Below, one piece after another: positions 1 to 11,951 of a stretch of 64,000 nt of DNA (positions within the stretch are counted from its first letter, which is position 1; every line of letters begins with the position of its first letter). The DNA lies in the NCBI GenBank assembly GCA_029207755.1, contig JARCOQ010000002.1:8864156-8928155 (forward strand), in the 5' to 3' direction. The stretch comes from Chamaea fasciata (taxonomy: Eukaryota > Chordata > Aves > Passeriformes > Sylviidae). The position numbers were made by a program, and so were the translations under genes. The notes beneath the pieces were generated by a model, which saw only the letters and a program-made list of their open reading frames with translations, was not told the origin of the DNA and ran no database searches.

Positions 1-887
1 GTAACTGCTTCTTTTGACTGACAGAGAAACAGCTAAATTATGATTTCTGGAGTTTATCTCTGCCACAGCATGATAAATTTGAAAACTTTACAGCTTTTCT
101 TTTAGCCTAGTAGGATAAAAATGTGAACCTCTTCATGTGTTAAATGCTCTCTCTTGGAGTGCATTATTGCTTAATATATCCTCGTACTTCATAAATTAAA
201 GCACGAAAAAAAGTTAAAGTTAACTTCTTTTTCCTGAAACAAAGCTATCAGTGGGCTTGATTAATATACAGATGCTGCACGCTGCTGGGACTGTGCTTCC
301 ATTTTCACAGAGTAATATGTTCTGCTTATGCTCTTGCAGCCACGTGGATTTATACATTTTGCATTTTAAGATAATATATGGAACTTAATATTGTTATGCA
401 AAATGTGTGTTTAAAGTAAAGCACAGCACTTCTATTCCAGACTGTGAAAGTTAAAATGCACTGAATTTGAATAACATTTAAGCAAAGTTAAATTTAAGAG
501 TATGTCTTTGTAGCATAGGTATATGTGGGGAAAGCACATTCATCTCCAAGTATCATTTTAAGTATAAGTAGGTCACAAACCAGGAGATGAAATTCTCCAA
601 GTTATTCTGCACAGAATATGTTGGCTGTCCCCTGGTTGTGCAGGCTGCTGGAACAGAAATCTCAGAGTCATTTGGCAGGAAATGCACACAAAGCCTGAAG
701 AATATTAAAAGCAGGTTAGAGTCTCCCATGCCCAGTGTTTTGCTTTACATGCCTGCAAACAGATCCCATACTTACTGGGCTGACTACACAGGCCCCCAGC
801 ACACCATGGGCACTCCTCAACCTCATTCATTACACAGCAAATTCATGCTTACACTTGCCAGGGGCTATGGGAGATGTAGTGAGGGGG

Positions 888-906
888 AAAAAAAAAAAAA
901 AAAAAA
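888..906. repeat. poly(A) tract, A19
   Basis: An uninterrupted run of A follows a short G5 run. No AATAAA lies closely upstream and no target-site duplication is visible, so it is called a simple homopolymer, not a retrocopy tail. Confidence 0.9.
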
Positions 907-2268
907 GTAAGGAGCAAGCCCCAAAACACCCAAAACATACGGGGAATCTCTGAAAATTCACCATTACCTTCTTCTTTTGTGTTCATCTTCACTTAATTGG
1001 CTCTGTAGAGTTCTGGCTCTCATTAAGTAGATGCACTTTTCTCTTCATATACTGGAGATAGCCTTGCTACTTTGCCAGCAGCGCCATCCAAGTTGATGCC
1101 TGTTCATCTGTTTCTACTATTTCTTTTCCATTACTTCTGTAATTATCACCCTTGAAAGAACAGACCAGATATAGACACTGGTGAGATTATCATTAAGATT
1201 CTTGCAGATGCCTTTGCAAAAAGACTGAAAAGGGAAAAGTCTGAGCCACTGACTTGTTTTTATCCTGGAGCTGCTCAAAATGAACCCCTAAATACCTTTC
1301 CCAATGAAAAAAAAAATTAGTATTGATCTTAATTTTTAATGCATACATGTCCCTGATACTTGCAGAAAGTTTTTTTTAAAAAAAGCTGAAATTCAGTAAT
1401 TAAAAAAAAAAAAAAATTAGAGTTGTTGCCGGAATGAAGCCTGTCCATAATGTGAGGAAATACAATACCTGTGGGTTTTCTTCCCAGCTAAAAACACACC
1501 ACAATTTTAGAAGCACATCTGAACAAGGACTGCTCAGCAGAAGGGCTGCACGAGCAGAACGCTTAACCCAACACAACATTAAAATGTGCTTGACATTGTC
1601 ACAGACCTGGTGAAACCCTGAAGCAATGCAGCGTCTGCTTGAGAAGCCATTCCTGAGCTTAAACAATGAAAAGTGGATAATAAACAGCTTTTTGAGCACC
1701 TGAGTTCCTGATTCCTGCAGGCCCGTCTCCTAGATGTCTACTTATCTGAACTACCCTAAGGCTTTCTATGACCTTTACATGTATATAAGCTTCTCCCATG
1801 CAGCATTTTACCAGCAATTTGAGACAACCATGTTTTAAAAAAAAAAATCAACCAAAAAGAATCCAAAGTGAATATTTAAAACTCACTTTCTTCCCTAACT
1901 GTTACCTTCTTTTCTTTAAGAGTGTGATATAGAATTATCCTAAAGACTTCTAATCTCCTGTCAAATCTCTTCAAAAAATAGTAAAAAAAACCCTTTTGTT
2001 TTTTTGGGTGTTGGGGGCGTGGAGACAGTGGGTAGAGCAGGAAGCAGTGAAAAAGGGTCAAATCATAAACATCAGTAAGTTCTATAAACTTGTATTCAGC
2101 ACAGTCATTAACCTCTAAAGAGCATTAAAGGCACTAAACAACCTAACTTCCTCCCTGGGCATGCTTTATCAAACTTCAACCAACATGTGATTTCTACACA
2201 GATACCACATCGCAGGAGAACCTGTGGTTTATCTTCCTGAAAAACAGGTTCCTTACTTGTAGTTGAAG

Positions 2269-2303
2269 TACATATATATATGTAATTCATATATATATGA
2301 ATT
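2269..2303. repeat. two abutting perfect AT palindromes
   Basis: Positions 2269-2284 form a 16-bp perfect palindrome centred on an alternating AT core. It shares its last base with a second perfect palindrome of 20 bp at 2284-2303, which has AATTC/GAATT ends around (AT)n. Both could extrude as small cruciforms. Alternating AT is prone to form palindromes by chance, so no function is claimed. Confidence 0.85.
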
Positions 2304-5300
2304 CTTTAGAAAATCATATCCTCACACTATTCAGGTGACAGGTTTTATTTTTATATTCACAGAGGAAAGATTATTCCATTTCTATTAGGGTAATCCCCCA
2401 GGACAAAGGGATTTACAGCAGCAAAACTACCCAGTATACACTCAAGTGGATGAATTGTGCTTTCCTACTGTGCCAGTATTTCAGTCTGATGAGTCAGATT
2501 TTGTCTGCACCCATGAGGACAGAAGAAATGTGTGAATTAAGGTTTTGGTATCCCTATACCAAAACCCACACATCAGTGCTCAAATGAACATTTATGAGTA
2601 TCTACAAATGCAACTTTTATATAATTTTCTTTATATAGCTCAAATAGTAATCCTGTAATGAAAAACACAAAATTAGGAGCAAATAATTTAATAATTCCCA
2701 TTCTCCAACTAATTCCTGCACTTGGGGATTGGGGTTCTTGTTTTCTGGAATGATTAATAAAAATCATCAGTTCATTGTTAAAAAGAGTTTGAAAACTTAC
2801 CACAACATATCCAGATAATGCTAGGAAACATTGAGAACATATGCAATATCGTGTTCCAAAATAAATTAAAGAGAAGTTGATAGTCTATCTTCCCTAAATT
2901 TATAAATTCTTCTTCAGATATTCAGATGTATGAGTTTGAGACAATGCCTTACTGCTGTCTTTGCTGTGACTGACCCTACTACCTCCTTTATAATTCTTTT
3001 ATTCATTAATCATCATTTAGACATAAGCCTTTCTTGATAGCCTCTGACACAGTGTGCCAAAATCCAAACATTACCTATGCTCATTTGTTTCCTCAGAAAC
3101 ACTTAGAAGTGCTAATAGTATCTTAAAAAAAACCCAAAAAAAACCCCAAAACATAACAGTTCACTGAGAAAACTAAAATAATCCACTGTCATAACCTTGT
3201 ACTGAGAATTTACATTGCTCTAGTTATGAGTTATATATCATACACCTATTTGATCTCTATTTCAGAATCACAGGGGTTTTTTGAATGGCATAAAGCCACC
3301 TGTTTTCACTGATATAAATTATACTGGATCCCATTACTTGAAGTCAGAGAAGCATTTTTCAGACCTGCTGAGAAGCTGAGCCACAAGATTCTCAGTGTTA
3401 CATTGATTTCATATAAATTTATTAAAAATTATTCTCTTTAATTTGCATCAGTTGCATAAAGGTAATTTGAAGCAAACATTTTTGAAGAAGTGACAGAACC
3501 TAATGAAAAGTGAGATCTTGGAAGATGAAAATAATCCATAAACTCTTAAGCTTTCTGGACTTTTCCTATTTGTCAAAATTTCCTCTAAAGAAATAAAAAC
3601 TAACCCCAAGATCCTACCTAGGCATCTTCTCTATCACCATTACCTCACAATTAGAAACAATGACAACCATGTCCCACTTTTCACTACTACGCATACAGCT
3701 GCTCACTTCTAACTGCTAAATTCCACTTGCTCCTCCGATAAATGGAAGAATTCTTGGCTACTGATGGAGCAAATGGGGACGACCCATTTATTCTGCTTCT
3801 CCCACCATTTTCCTCTACAATTTAATTCTCAGTCGCAGCTGGTGTCGAATAAAAAGGTCACACTTTGGTTACTTTGGGCTCATGGCCTTCCTACAGGAGC
3901 TTGGACTTCCAGCTCATAATTCAGTGAGCATCTCCAGCCCTTAACAAAGTGTTTCCAAATACGGCATGAGTACTACAGCCACCTGACATAGAAGGATTTA
4001 TAAGAAAAAGGTCAGATATGGCATGATATGTTCACATAGCTCCAGTGACCCCAGAATGGGAGGAGATCCCATTGCCACAAGAAAAATGGTTTGGGCTCAC
4101 AGTCAGAGTGGGGAACAATTGCCATTACATCTCAGGAGCAGCAGGACAGTTCTGCCTGCCTCCTTTGAAAACAAACAAACCAACTCAAATGACTTTAGCA
4201 CCTTAAAAAGTTAATTTCAGAAAACAGTATGAAAAACTCCAGACAATGTGTTGCTTGAACTGTTTCACCTTATTCTATCAAAATATTGGACATTAATGTG
4301 GGTTTAATGATAAAGAAAAGGCAAAGACAAAAAAAAAAAGGTTTTATTTACAGAAGTTTAAACATCTAGCTACTCTTTTCCAATGAAATACCCATAAGGT
4401 CTTCTATGTAGTTCATGATGCATATTCATGGTTGTAAAAATACTGAACAATATATGAGTCCATAAGTACTCATTAGTGTTTAGTAAGTCAAAGTTTGCTT
4501 TTGCAAAGGCTTAAAATATAAAATTACATTCCCTAACTTATTATTTTCAATTTACATTACCATTAGTTATGCAATCTGGCATGTCTTCACTTAGCATTTA
4601 ATGGTTTAGCACCTGCCCGTGTTTGGGTTTTTTTAAAGCAACATTAGCAAGTGACACAGAGAATAAACTTCAAGGGAACAGTCATGGTACAATGTAGAAG
4701 TGAAAACAGAGATTTTCTTTTTCTTTTCAGTAGAGTGAATTTAGTCCATTAAATAAAAAAAAAATCATTCTTTAAGTGTTTCGTTGGGTTTTGTTGTTTT
4801 CCTTTTTTTTTTTTTTATTTTATTTATTTTTTTTTTTTTAATAAAGCATTGCAGGCTGAGCTTTGTACTGGATTTTAGCCAAAGATTCTATTTGAGGGTA
4901 ATGTTTCTTGCCTCATATCTTCTGAATTGTGACCATACCTCTCCGTTGTGCATGGTTGCTGCTAAGGAAAATACTCCTCAGTGGTGGCATAACGCAAGTG
5001 CAGATGAGCGAGTCGGAGAAAAACAGACCTATATTATCACAAAATTGTAAAAAAAAAAAAAATAAAACCCTCACAAATGAGCAGATTGCTTATGTAAGGA
5101 CGGCCTGTATTACTAGCACTGAAAGTATTTTGAAGCGTAGTTAATGTTAGCTAAACCCAAAAGCCTTATAGGAGGTAAAATTACCATTGCAATGCATACC
5201 ATAAAGGCATGAATGACACACAGAGGATGGATTCTTTGCACAGTTTTGCCTATTTTTAACTAGATGACTGAAGTGAAAAAAGAAGAAGGTTGATTGAGTT

Positions 5301-5847
5301 AAGTACAAAAGGGGGGAAAGGTTATATAATGAGAAATAATTGCTTTTAAACCTTGGCACAGTGCAAAGGACACTATTTGGGTTTTTTTCAAAGATAAACC
5401 ATTTAAACATTTTTGCTATTTTCAGTGACTCTTTTTATAAAGAAATTTTCTTTGACACACAGAAACAGAGGGAAAAAAACCCCAACCAACCAAGCAAACT
5501 TACCTTTCTTTATCCCGTCTAATTTGATCTTTAAATACAGTGGCACAAAACAATAACTTGAATTCAGCAGAGTTAGGCTCCTGGACACTGTGTTGTAGAT
5601 TTGAACTCAGCACAGTGGCATAAGGATAGGCCTGTTTTGATATGGTCCATTGGGGCAAGAGTCAAGAGGGAGAGAGAATTAGAAGCATTAAAAGTTTGTA
5701 ATAGTGAGCTTTTAAAATATGCGGTTTCTACTCTTCATTTCAGCAAATGCTACTGTTTGGGGGCTTTCAGTCACATTCTGTTACCTTCTGTTTTAAACCT
5801 GATTAAAGATAAGTGCAGGAATAATGGCATCTCAAAGCTGAGCTCCA

Positions 5848-6000
5848 TAGTCCCACCTCCCTGCAATGAGCAGGGACATCTTCAACAAGATCAGGTTGGT
5901 CCAAGCCCAGGCCAAATCCCACCTTTGAATATACCCAGGGGTGGAGCACCCACAGCCTCTCACAGTAAAGAATTTCTTTCTTCTAGTCTGAACTGCAATG
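5848..6000 (-). mobile_element. CR1 LINE fragment, 3' region, internally deleted
   Basis: Read on the plus strand, this matches the reverse complement of the avian CR1 3' region: a 'cccacctccctgcaatgagcag' type motif, 'gacatcttcaacaagatcag', a central block with 'ggggtggagcaccca', then 'cacagtaaagaatttctttc'. Compared with the CR1 layout I know, the block between the 'cccacagcctct' and 'cacagtaaag' parts is missing, so an internal deletion of a few tens of bases is likely. The extreme 3' tail repeats are also missing. It is a dead fossil with no coding capacity. Confidence 0.85.
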
Positions 6001-6870
6001 TTATGGTACCATATGCTAATATGGTAACTTTGTGTTGAAAACAGCATAATGGAAAAATGAACTTGCTAAATTCATGCTTGATTACTGTGTGGTTTAGACC
6101 GTGATTGGGAGACATTGCAATTTTAATTCTACTACACTACAGATGAACATTAATAATATACTCATGTAATTGGATGTGTTCCCTTAATCAGAGCTGGGAA
6201 AATGGATAGTTCTGTAAATCAGTTTTGGTTTTAGATCTTTTAGAATTGAGCATTTCTACGTAACATTACTGAACTACCCTGACTTAGAAGGTGCTAAAAT
6301 ATAAAATAAAATCCATTCTACTAAAAATTTCACTCACTAGGAGACAGATTCTGACAACCCCAATACAGATTCAGTAGACTTTGAGCAATTAACTGATATC
6401 CCATCAGAGTCCAACATCCACTTTATCCATTATGTCCCTGGGTAAAGGCCAAGGCAGTCTCTAAGTCAGTTCCTATTTCCCTGTCTTCATGGATTCTGGA
6501 GAAACCATCAGACTTGGTTCAGGTACATGAAGGGAGATCTCAGTCACCTGACAGATCCCAAGCTCTTAGAGGATGAAGAGGTAAAAATCCCGAGGTCACC
6601 CAAATTAGGCAATTTGCTTGGACACTGGAAATATGGACCAGCAAGACCTACCAGGGGATCAAAACTGCATTTCTCCACTGTTGATATCAAGCATTGCTGT
6701 CCAGGCACAAGAGGAGCCAGCATTTATGTGAAACAGTGAGAATTAAACTCTCAGGAAGATTCCTGAGTCATGCAGTAAGGTTTGTTCTATGACTGGTTTT
6801 TGTTTTTTTTAAATGCTGGGGCCTTTCTCAAATAGAATAAAATTAGGTTATTTCATGAAGGTTTCCCAGC

Positions 6871-6873
<3 letters not shown>

Positions 6874-6901
<28 letters not shown>
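6874..6901. repeat. poly(T) tract, T28
   Basis: A pure T run. Read on the minus strand it is a poly(A) run with AATAAA some 60 bases upstream, which is farther than the usual 10-30 bases for a transcript 3' end. A retroposed tail is possible but not demonstrated. Confidence 0.9.
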
Positions 6902-7149
6902 GGTTAGCAGAACTATGTTTTCCTAGTATGACACTATAGGGTTTTTTAGTTATTTTTATTAAACCAAGCATTATTGAACAGGTAGTATCTCCTTAAACCT
7001 AGATAACTTAGGCACACCTTGGTATTTTCTGACAGATATAACTGTATGTCAAATTGGGTCGTTTTCAAAATGTGTTTTAATTAGTTTTTAATTCAAATGT
7101 GTGTGAAATTTCTTCTTTATGTCAGCCAAATTTCAACTGACCACTAAGA

Positions 7150-7460
7150 AGATAATTAGTGTTAATTACCCGTGGCATACAAATGGATACTTCTTAATAA
7201 TGTTCTCACACATTTCACAATAAATACGTTTCAAAAACCCAGTTATATTTAATAAGCATGGAGTAGCTCTCTTTAGCCTGCATTTTAACGTGTTCTGCAT
7301 TTAAATATGCAGAGCTATATCTCTACTCCCCTGAACGCTGCAAATGAAAAAATGGCAACACGCCAGAAATGTAAGTAATACAACGTTACCTTTGTCCTTG
7401 GCAATGCCTATCCTGCTTTTCAGTCACTTGGTTTTGACACCCAGGGAAAATGTTATTGTG
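7150..7460. promoter_or_regulatory. candidate conserved non-coding element
   Basis: The block keeps at least six CpGs (for example in 'cccgtgg', 'atacgtt', 'aacgtg', 'gaacgc', 'acacgcc' and 'aacgtt') although the surrounding DNA is almost free of them. It also has TAATTA- and ATTTAAAT-type sites. These are features often seen in vertebrate conserved non-coding elements. The call is an inference from composition only. Confidence 0.25.
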
Positions 7461-8189
7461 CACTGAAGCACTTTGCAGCCGCTACACTTAAAATATGTTT
7501 TAAAGGTGAACACACTTCACCTGCGGGCTAGGCTCACTATCGATTCCCTCAGTGGCTATCTGAACAAAGATTGGGAATGAAGCAATTACCTACCATGTGT
7601 GGAGATGAACTGAAAAGCCCCACAGTTCACCATCTACCCGAATTGCTACAGCTCACTGTATCTCCAGCTGCAACATATCCATCTAGCAGTTTATTTCAGT
7701 GCTCATTTTAGCAAGATAAGGGTTCGTTGCCATATCCACCCATCTCAGGTATTACTGATTGTGGATCTTTCTTTCCTCCTCTGGAATTGGGGGTTACTGC
7801 AGGCATTGCTGAGCTTGGGAGTGAATGCTGCCTTAGCCAGAGCTGCAAGAACTCTTTGTGCCAATGGATGGGAAATAAAGCAACCCATCTGCTCAGCAAC
7901 GTGGGTGGTGGAGAAAAAACACTCTGTCCCCGTGCTCGGCTCCCCGCAGGCATTGCCACTGACAGCAGGGCTCAAGCCACAGGCTCTGGAGTGGCTAAGG
8001 ATGGGAGCTGAGTGGGATTACTCAGCTGGAGGGTGGGATATGTAAAGATGTGCTGAGGCCACACTTCTAAGGGAAAAACTTTGAGGCATTTGCGTGAACC
8101 AAAGTTTCTTGCAGCTTTTCTGTTCTTCCTCCAATTATTTCCCTAGCCTGAGGTCAGGGGTGCAATGATAAAGCTGCCTAGTAAAGGCA

Positions 8190-8275
8190 CGAATATCTAC
8201 TCTATCTACTATCTACTGATAACTACTATATCTACTAATATCTACTGATAGTAGATATTTGATATCTACTCCCTG
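8190..8275. repeat. imperfect ATCTACT tandem repeat with hairpin
   Basis: The heptamer-like unit atctact (with act/gat variants) recurs along the segment. At 8237-8259 the unit is inverted on itself: 10-bp perfect arms (8237-8246 and 8250-8259) around a 3-base loop. It probably arose by slippage followed by a small inversion. Confidence 0.8.
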
Positions 8276-9348
8276 CTGAACTTCTGCTCAGAGTTTTAAA
8301 AATGGTGAGGATTAGTGGAAGCTGTCTAATGGAGAGCTTTGACTTCTCACAATGATCTGCTAAACATAATGGGCTTTTCTCTTCTTCGAAATACCAGTTT
8401 TACCGGCAGCTGATTTCTCTCTGTTCATTTGTACCTGCTTTTTCCAATGGGAAAAAAAAGCCAGCAGCTTGCCATTTACACCAAAGTTAGAATGAAATGA
8501 AGTCCACTAGATATAGGGAATTAAAAACACTCTTTCCACACAATCTCTTTTTGATTAGTAGTGAATGAAATCTGGCTATAAAGAGGTTTTACATTACAGC
8601 CCCATAATCTATTTGTAATGTCTGCTTTATGGAGACACCTTTCCTTTTCTCTGCACTGAAGTACAAAATAATTAAGTGGAACAAATCCCAGCAGAAAAAA
8701 AAAATGCTAGTTAGACTTGCTTATGGCCATAGCTATGTAACAGCACAAGTGTTAAACAAGTTGAATCAGACTGATAAAACTAGCATCATATACATGCCTG
8801 ATATAAATCCTCACAAATTATTTTCTCTTACGTAGAAAATTATAATATCAGGAAAAAGAATCCATGATGTACTGTTAAAATATTTATGGAAGAACAACAT
8901 AGTCACTTGTCTTCTAAACATTCTTCAAATACTAAAGCTTTTGCTGTATCTGACTCCTAATAATGTTAAATGCCTGGAATTTCTTAATTATTAACTTAAC
9001 TCTATGAATGGATTGGGATTTAGTCTTACTAAGTTAAAACATTTCTATACTTCAAATTTTAATATTTTGAGTTAGGGAAAGAGTCTCAGCTGCTTACATA
9101 TGATAATGTGGTTTGCATAAGTAAAATGTGAAAATGATGTTTAATTAGGAAAAATCTAGCTGCTTTTTTCTCTGTTAAGTTAGAATCTAGAGCAAAGTTT
9201 AATTAACTTGTAGACTGTCTAGGTCTTTTTCATGTACAGTTCTAAGAGGCTTGTTATAAAGCTGCTAGAAATCATATAACAAGACAAACCCATATCCTAT
9301 TAATTTTAATTTTAGCTGTTATGAGGTTCTCAAAATGCATATCTTTTT

Positions 9349-9350
<2 letters not shown>

Positions 9351-9394
<44 letters not shown>
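9351..9394. repeat. poly(T) tract, T44
   Basis: A pure run of 44 T, the longest homopolymer in the window. It follows an AT-rich segment, and a more GC-rich segment lies on its right. On the minus strand it could be the A-tail of a retroposed sequence, but no polyadenylation signal or target-site duplication is evident. Confidence 0.95.
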
Positions 9395-10912
9395 CACCAC
9401 AAGCCGCCTTTTAGGAGGAGAATTTGTTCCTTTCCACCTGAAATATAGGGAACACTGCTAGGTTTTGGGAGTCTCTTTTCCCACTGCTGTCTACAAATGG
9501 TGGGAATAGGAGCTGTTGTCCCCAGCTTCTCCTGCCAATGAGGTCACAATAATTCTAAGCCACAAGGGCCCAGTTTTCCCCTGCTGTTGTCCCAACCTTT
9601 GCAGAAAGAGGGACAGTTACCTCTTTTTCCAAAGGACGATGATTTTTTTTCTTTTTCAACTCAGTTCACAGAGCTGGAAACATACTTGCCTAAACAACTA
9701 AACCCCGCCCTCCTAAAACAGGAAGAAAAAAAAATCCCCTAAAATTAAATAAAATTATGCTTTAGCTATTGTTTATATTTAATGTCATTAAAGAAAACAT
9801 TAGGTTGAACCTGAAATGCACAGAAAGTTCGAATGTATCTCATTTAAAAACTATAGTGCTATTTCCTCTCATACAGCCAATGAAGAAAATAATCTTGCAG
9901 AATTAACCTTGTAAAACGTAATAACCTCACCAGAAAAAGCCCAAAATTTAAGACTAGTGGTTGTGCAAGGCAAGAAAAAGAAGGACACTTGTAAAACATT
10001 TAATATTCAAAAGGGTTTAGTAAAAAAAAAAGTATCTGGACTTCACAAAAGCCAATTCACAGAAAATACCCATGGAAAATGCATACAGTGTATTCTCAAA
10101 CCAGCTCAAATAATAACTGTTTTTGTGTGATAAATGAGGCAGTACTAAAGAAGCAAACACACACTAATCCCACTCTGTCCCTGGGTAATTCATGGTATTC
10201 CCACAAGTTTCTGCTCCGTGGATGTCCTGCGTAGATGCAGCTCTGAGCCTTCACCTCTTTTCAGCAAAACAAATCCATTACAGTTTAGTATTGTTTAGAG
10301 CTGCTCAACCACCTCTGGAGTCAATTCCTGCTGCTGCAGCTATGCAAGAACAGATTGTCTTTAATCTGCAGTTTTCACAGGCGCTGGCTGGCTGTAAACT
10401 GAATGGTTATGATGGCCATGGATGTTTGCACAGAGCTGCTCTCTCTCAATGCTTCTGAAAAAGCTGAGCCACCAAACAAGATAGAGCTGGCCAATGAAGA
10501 ATTTTAAAAAATTGCATGAAGACCACTGCAAGATATTTGACAAGGAGAATCTTGAATAATTTGTAGGATGAATTTATAATACCATTTGACTATCTTCAGA
10601 GCTGTTCAAGTAATGAAGAAAGCTACTTCAAACCTGTTACTTGAAATGTTTGCAGGTGTTATTAGTATGCAAAATACAACTGGTTGTAGGGAGTTGCATT
10701 TTAAAAGTTAGGTCAGACTTCTAAATATGCAGTTGGGCTTCAAGATTAAAACAGCCTTATATCTCCACTAGTGCCTACTGCAACTCCAAGTTGAGACTAA
10801 GCAAGAGGTGTCTGCAGCCTGAGAGCTGCTTAGCTGAAGTTCTCACTTTGTCTGTCCCATATTAACTTCTAAACTCAAACCACACAGTTCTGGTAACATG
10901 TGTCACAAATTC
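9395..10912. other. unique non-coding DNA, no gene seen
   Basis: The first 330 bases are moderately GC-rich. The remainder is AT-rich unique sequence. The open frame near 10192-10458 has no recognisable product, start context or splice structure. No repeat family is recognised. Confidence 0.55.

Positions 10913-10937
<25 letters not shown>
10913..10937. repeat. poly(T) tract, T25
   Basis: A pure T run followed by AT-rich sequence. It forms the left boundary of the GC-richer block at 11020-11880, whose right boundary is a poly(A) run. Confidence 0.95.
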
Positions 10938-10943
<6 letters not shown>

Positions 10944-11019
10944 AAATTTTAACTTCTATTCAGCTGTGTCTTCTTAACTCTCCTCTTTCAAAACAATAAT
11001 CTTCATAAGATTATCCCAA

Positions 11020-11880
11020 AATGCATTTTGAAACTATGCCCAAGCTGCCTTTCCTTCTGGGTTGCTCAGGCATGGCAAGACTCAGTTTCTGGCTTCAGCT
11101 GAGCTTTCATGGAGAGCAAGAGGAAGGGCTGGGGCAGCACAACCTCAAGCACACCCCACCACTCATCAAGGCTCGATTAAGAACAAGTGCCTGTGGACAC
11201 TTGTGTTGTGATCCCGCTCTCTGCAATCCAGCAATTTTGGGTTTCCCAGTGTTCAGCAGAGAGCTCAGCCCAAGCTCTTTCCAGGATCCTTGACATCAGA
11301 AGCCACAGGCCACTGACATCTTAGAATCGGCAGTGTGGACACGCAGCATAAATCATGTTTGAGCTTGCTGGTGCCTCAGGATCCAGCAGCACAGGCACAG
11401 CGGGGTATGTCAGGTATTTCTCCCTTCATGAGCATCACTTGGTAAGCTCCCACACCCCCATACACAAAATCCCTGCAGCAATGTTGTCTTCTCCCACCGA
11501 GCAGCTCTTTCTAAGCCATCCTAACCCAGCAGGGGAAGCAATAAAATAGGAGGCAACAGCAGTGAGTGTAAGAGGGCCCACACCTGGTACTCGAGACTGA
11601 AAAGCACAGCTGAAGGAAAATGCCTTCAGCATTCCCACAGCTCAAGCAGATGTGAGAGAGCCCTTCGAGGAGCAGGAGCATGTGATGGGACTGCTGGAGT
11701 GTGCTGGTGACATGAGATGTGTGGTATTTGCCATCTTGAGGCCCTTGCAGGCTCAGCAGCATCTAATTAGCTGCCAGCTGGAAGCACCTTCCCAAACACT
11801 CCTGCTGCTGGCTGAAAATTACCCTCCTTCAGATCAAGTTCCTGGATCAACAGAACCTCCTGGGTTTGGCTGGTAAAGTT
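11020..11880. other. GC-richer unique block between T25 and A22 tracts
   Basis: The block is clearly richer in G+C than its flanks and carries several moderate open frames on both strands (for example 11021-11293 and 11652-11876 plus, 11511-11762 minus). None translates to a protein I recognise. An AATAAAA lies at about 11541, far from the downstream A-tract at 11930-11951. It could be an old retrocopy, an uncharacterised repeat, or only a local composition change. Confidence 0.4.
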
Positions 11881-11929
11881 TTGCATCTCCTGCAGATTGC
11901 AGAATAACCTCTATTTCTTCCTCAGGAGG

Positions 11930-11951
11930 AAAAAAAAAAAAAAAAAAAAAA
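11930..11951. repeat. poly(A) tract, A22
   Basis: A pure A run followed by a short A/C-rich extension (accaaacaaa...), the pattern of a decaying poly(A) tail. No AATAAA is seen in the 30 bases before it. Confidence 0.9.

Larger units (their letters stand above)
1..5847. other. AT-rich unique non-coding DNA
   Basis: I see no gene here. Open frames are short and have low-complexity or unrecognised translations. The stretch contains an A19 tract at 888-906, an A15 tract at 1402-1416, two abutting AT palindromes at 2269-2303 (listed separately) and a T-rich run at about 4803-4841. Stop codons are frequent in all frames and no convincing exon with paired splice sites stands out. It may be intergenic or intronic. 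Confidence 0.6.
6001..9350. other. AT-rich unique non-coding DNA
   Basis: No gene is supported. A T28 tract lies at 6874-6901 and an ATCTACT-type repeat at 8190-8275. The 7150-7460 part keeps several CpGs in an AT-rich setting and looks like a conserved element (listed separately). The 7700-8050 part is visibly richer in G+C, with frames open on both strands, but I recognise no protein in it. Confidence 0.55.

Noticed and set aside
9409..9718. 10-bp inverted repeat TTTTAGGAGG / CCTCCTAAAA about 300 bp apart, like transposon ends
   Set aside because: Repeats of this length at this spacing are expected several times by chance in 64 kb, and no target duplication flanks them.
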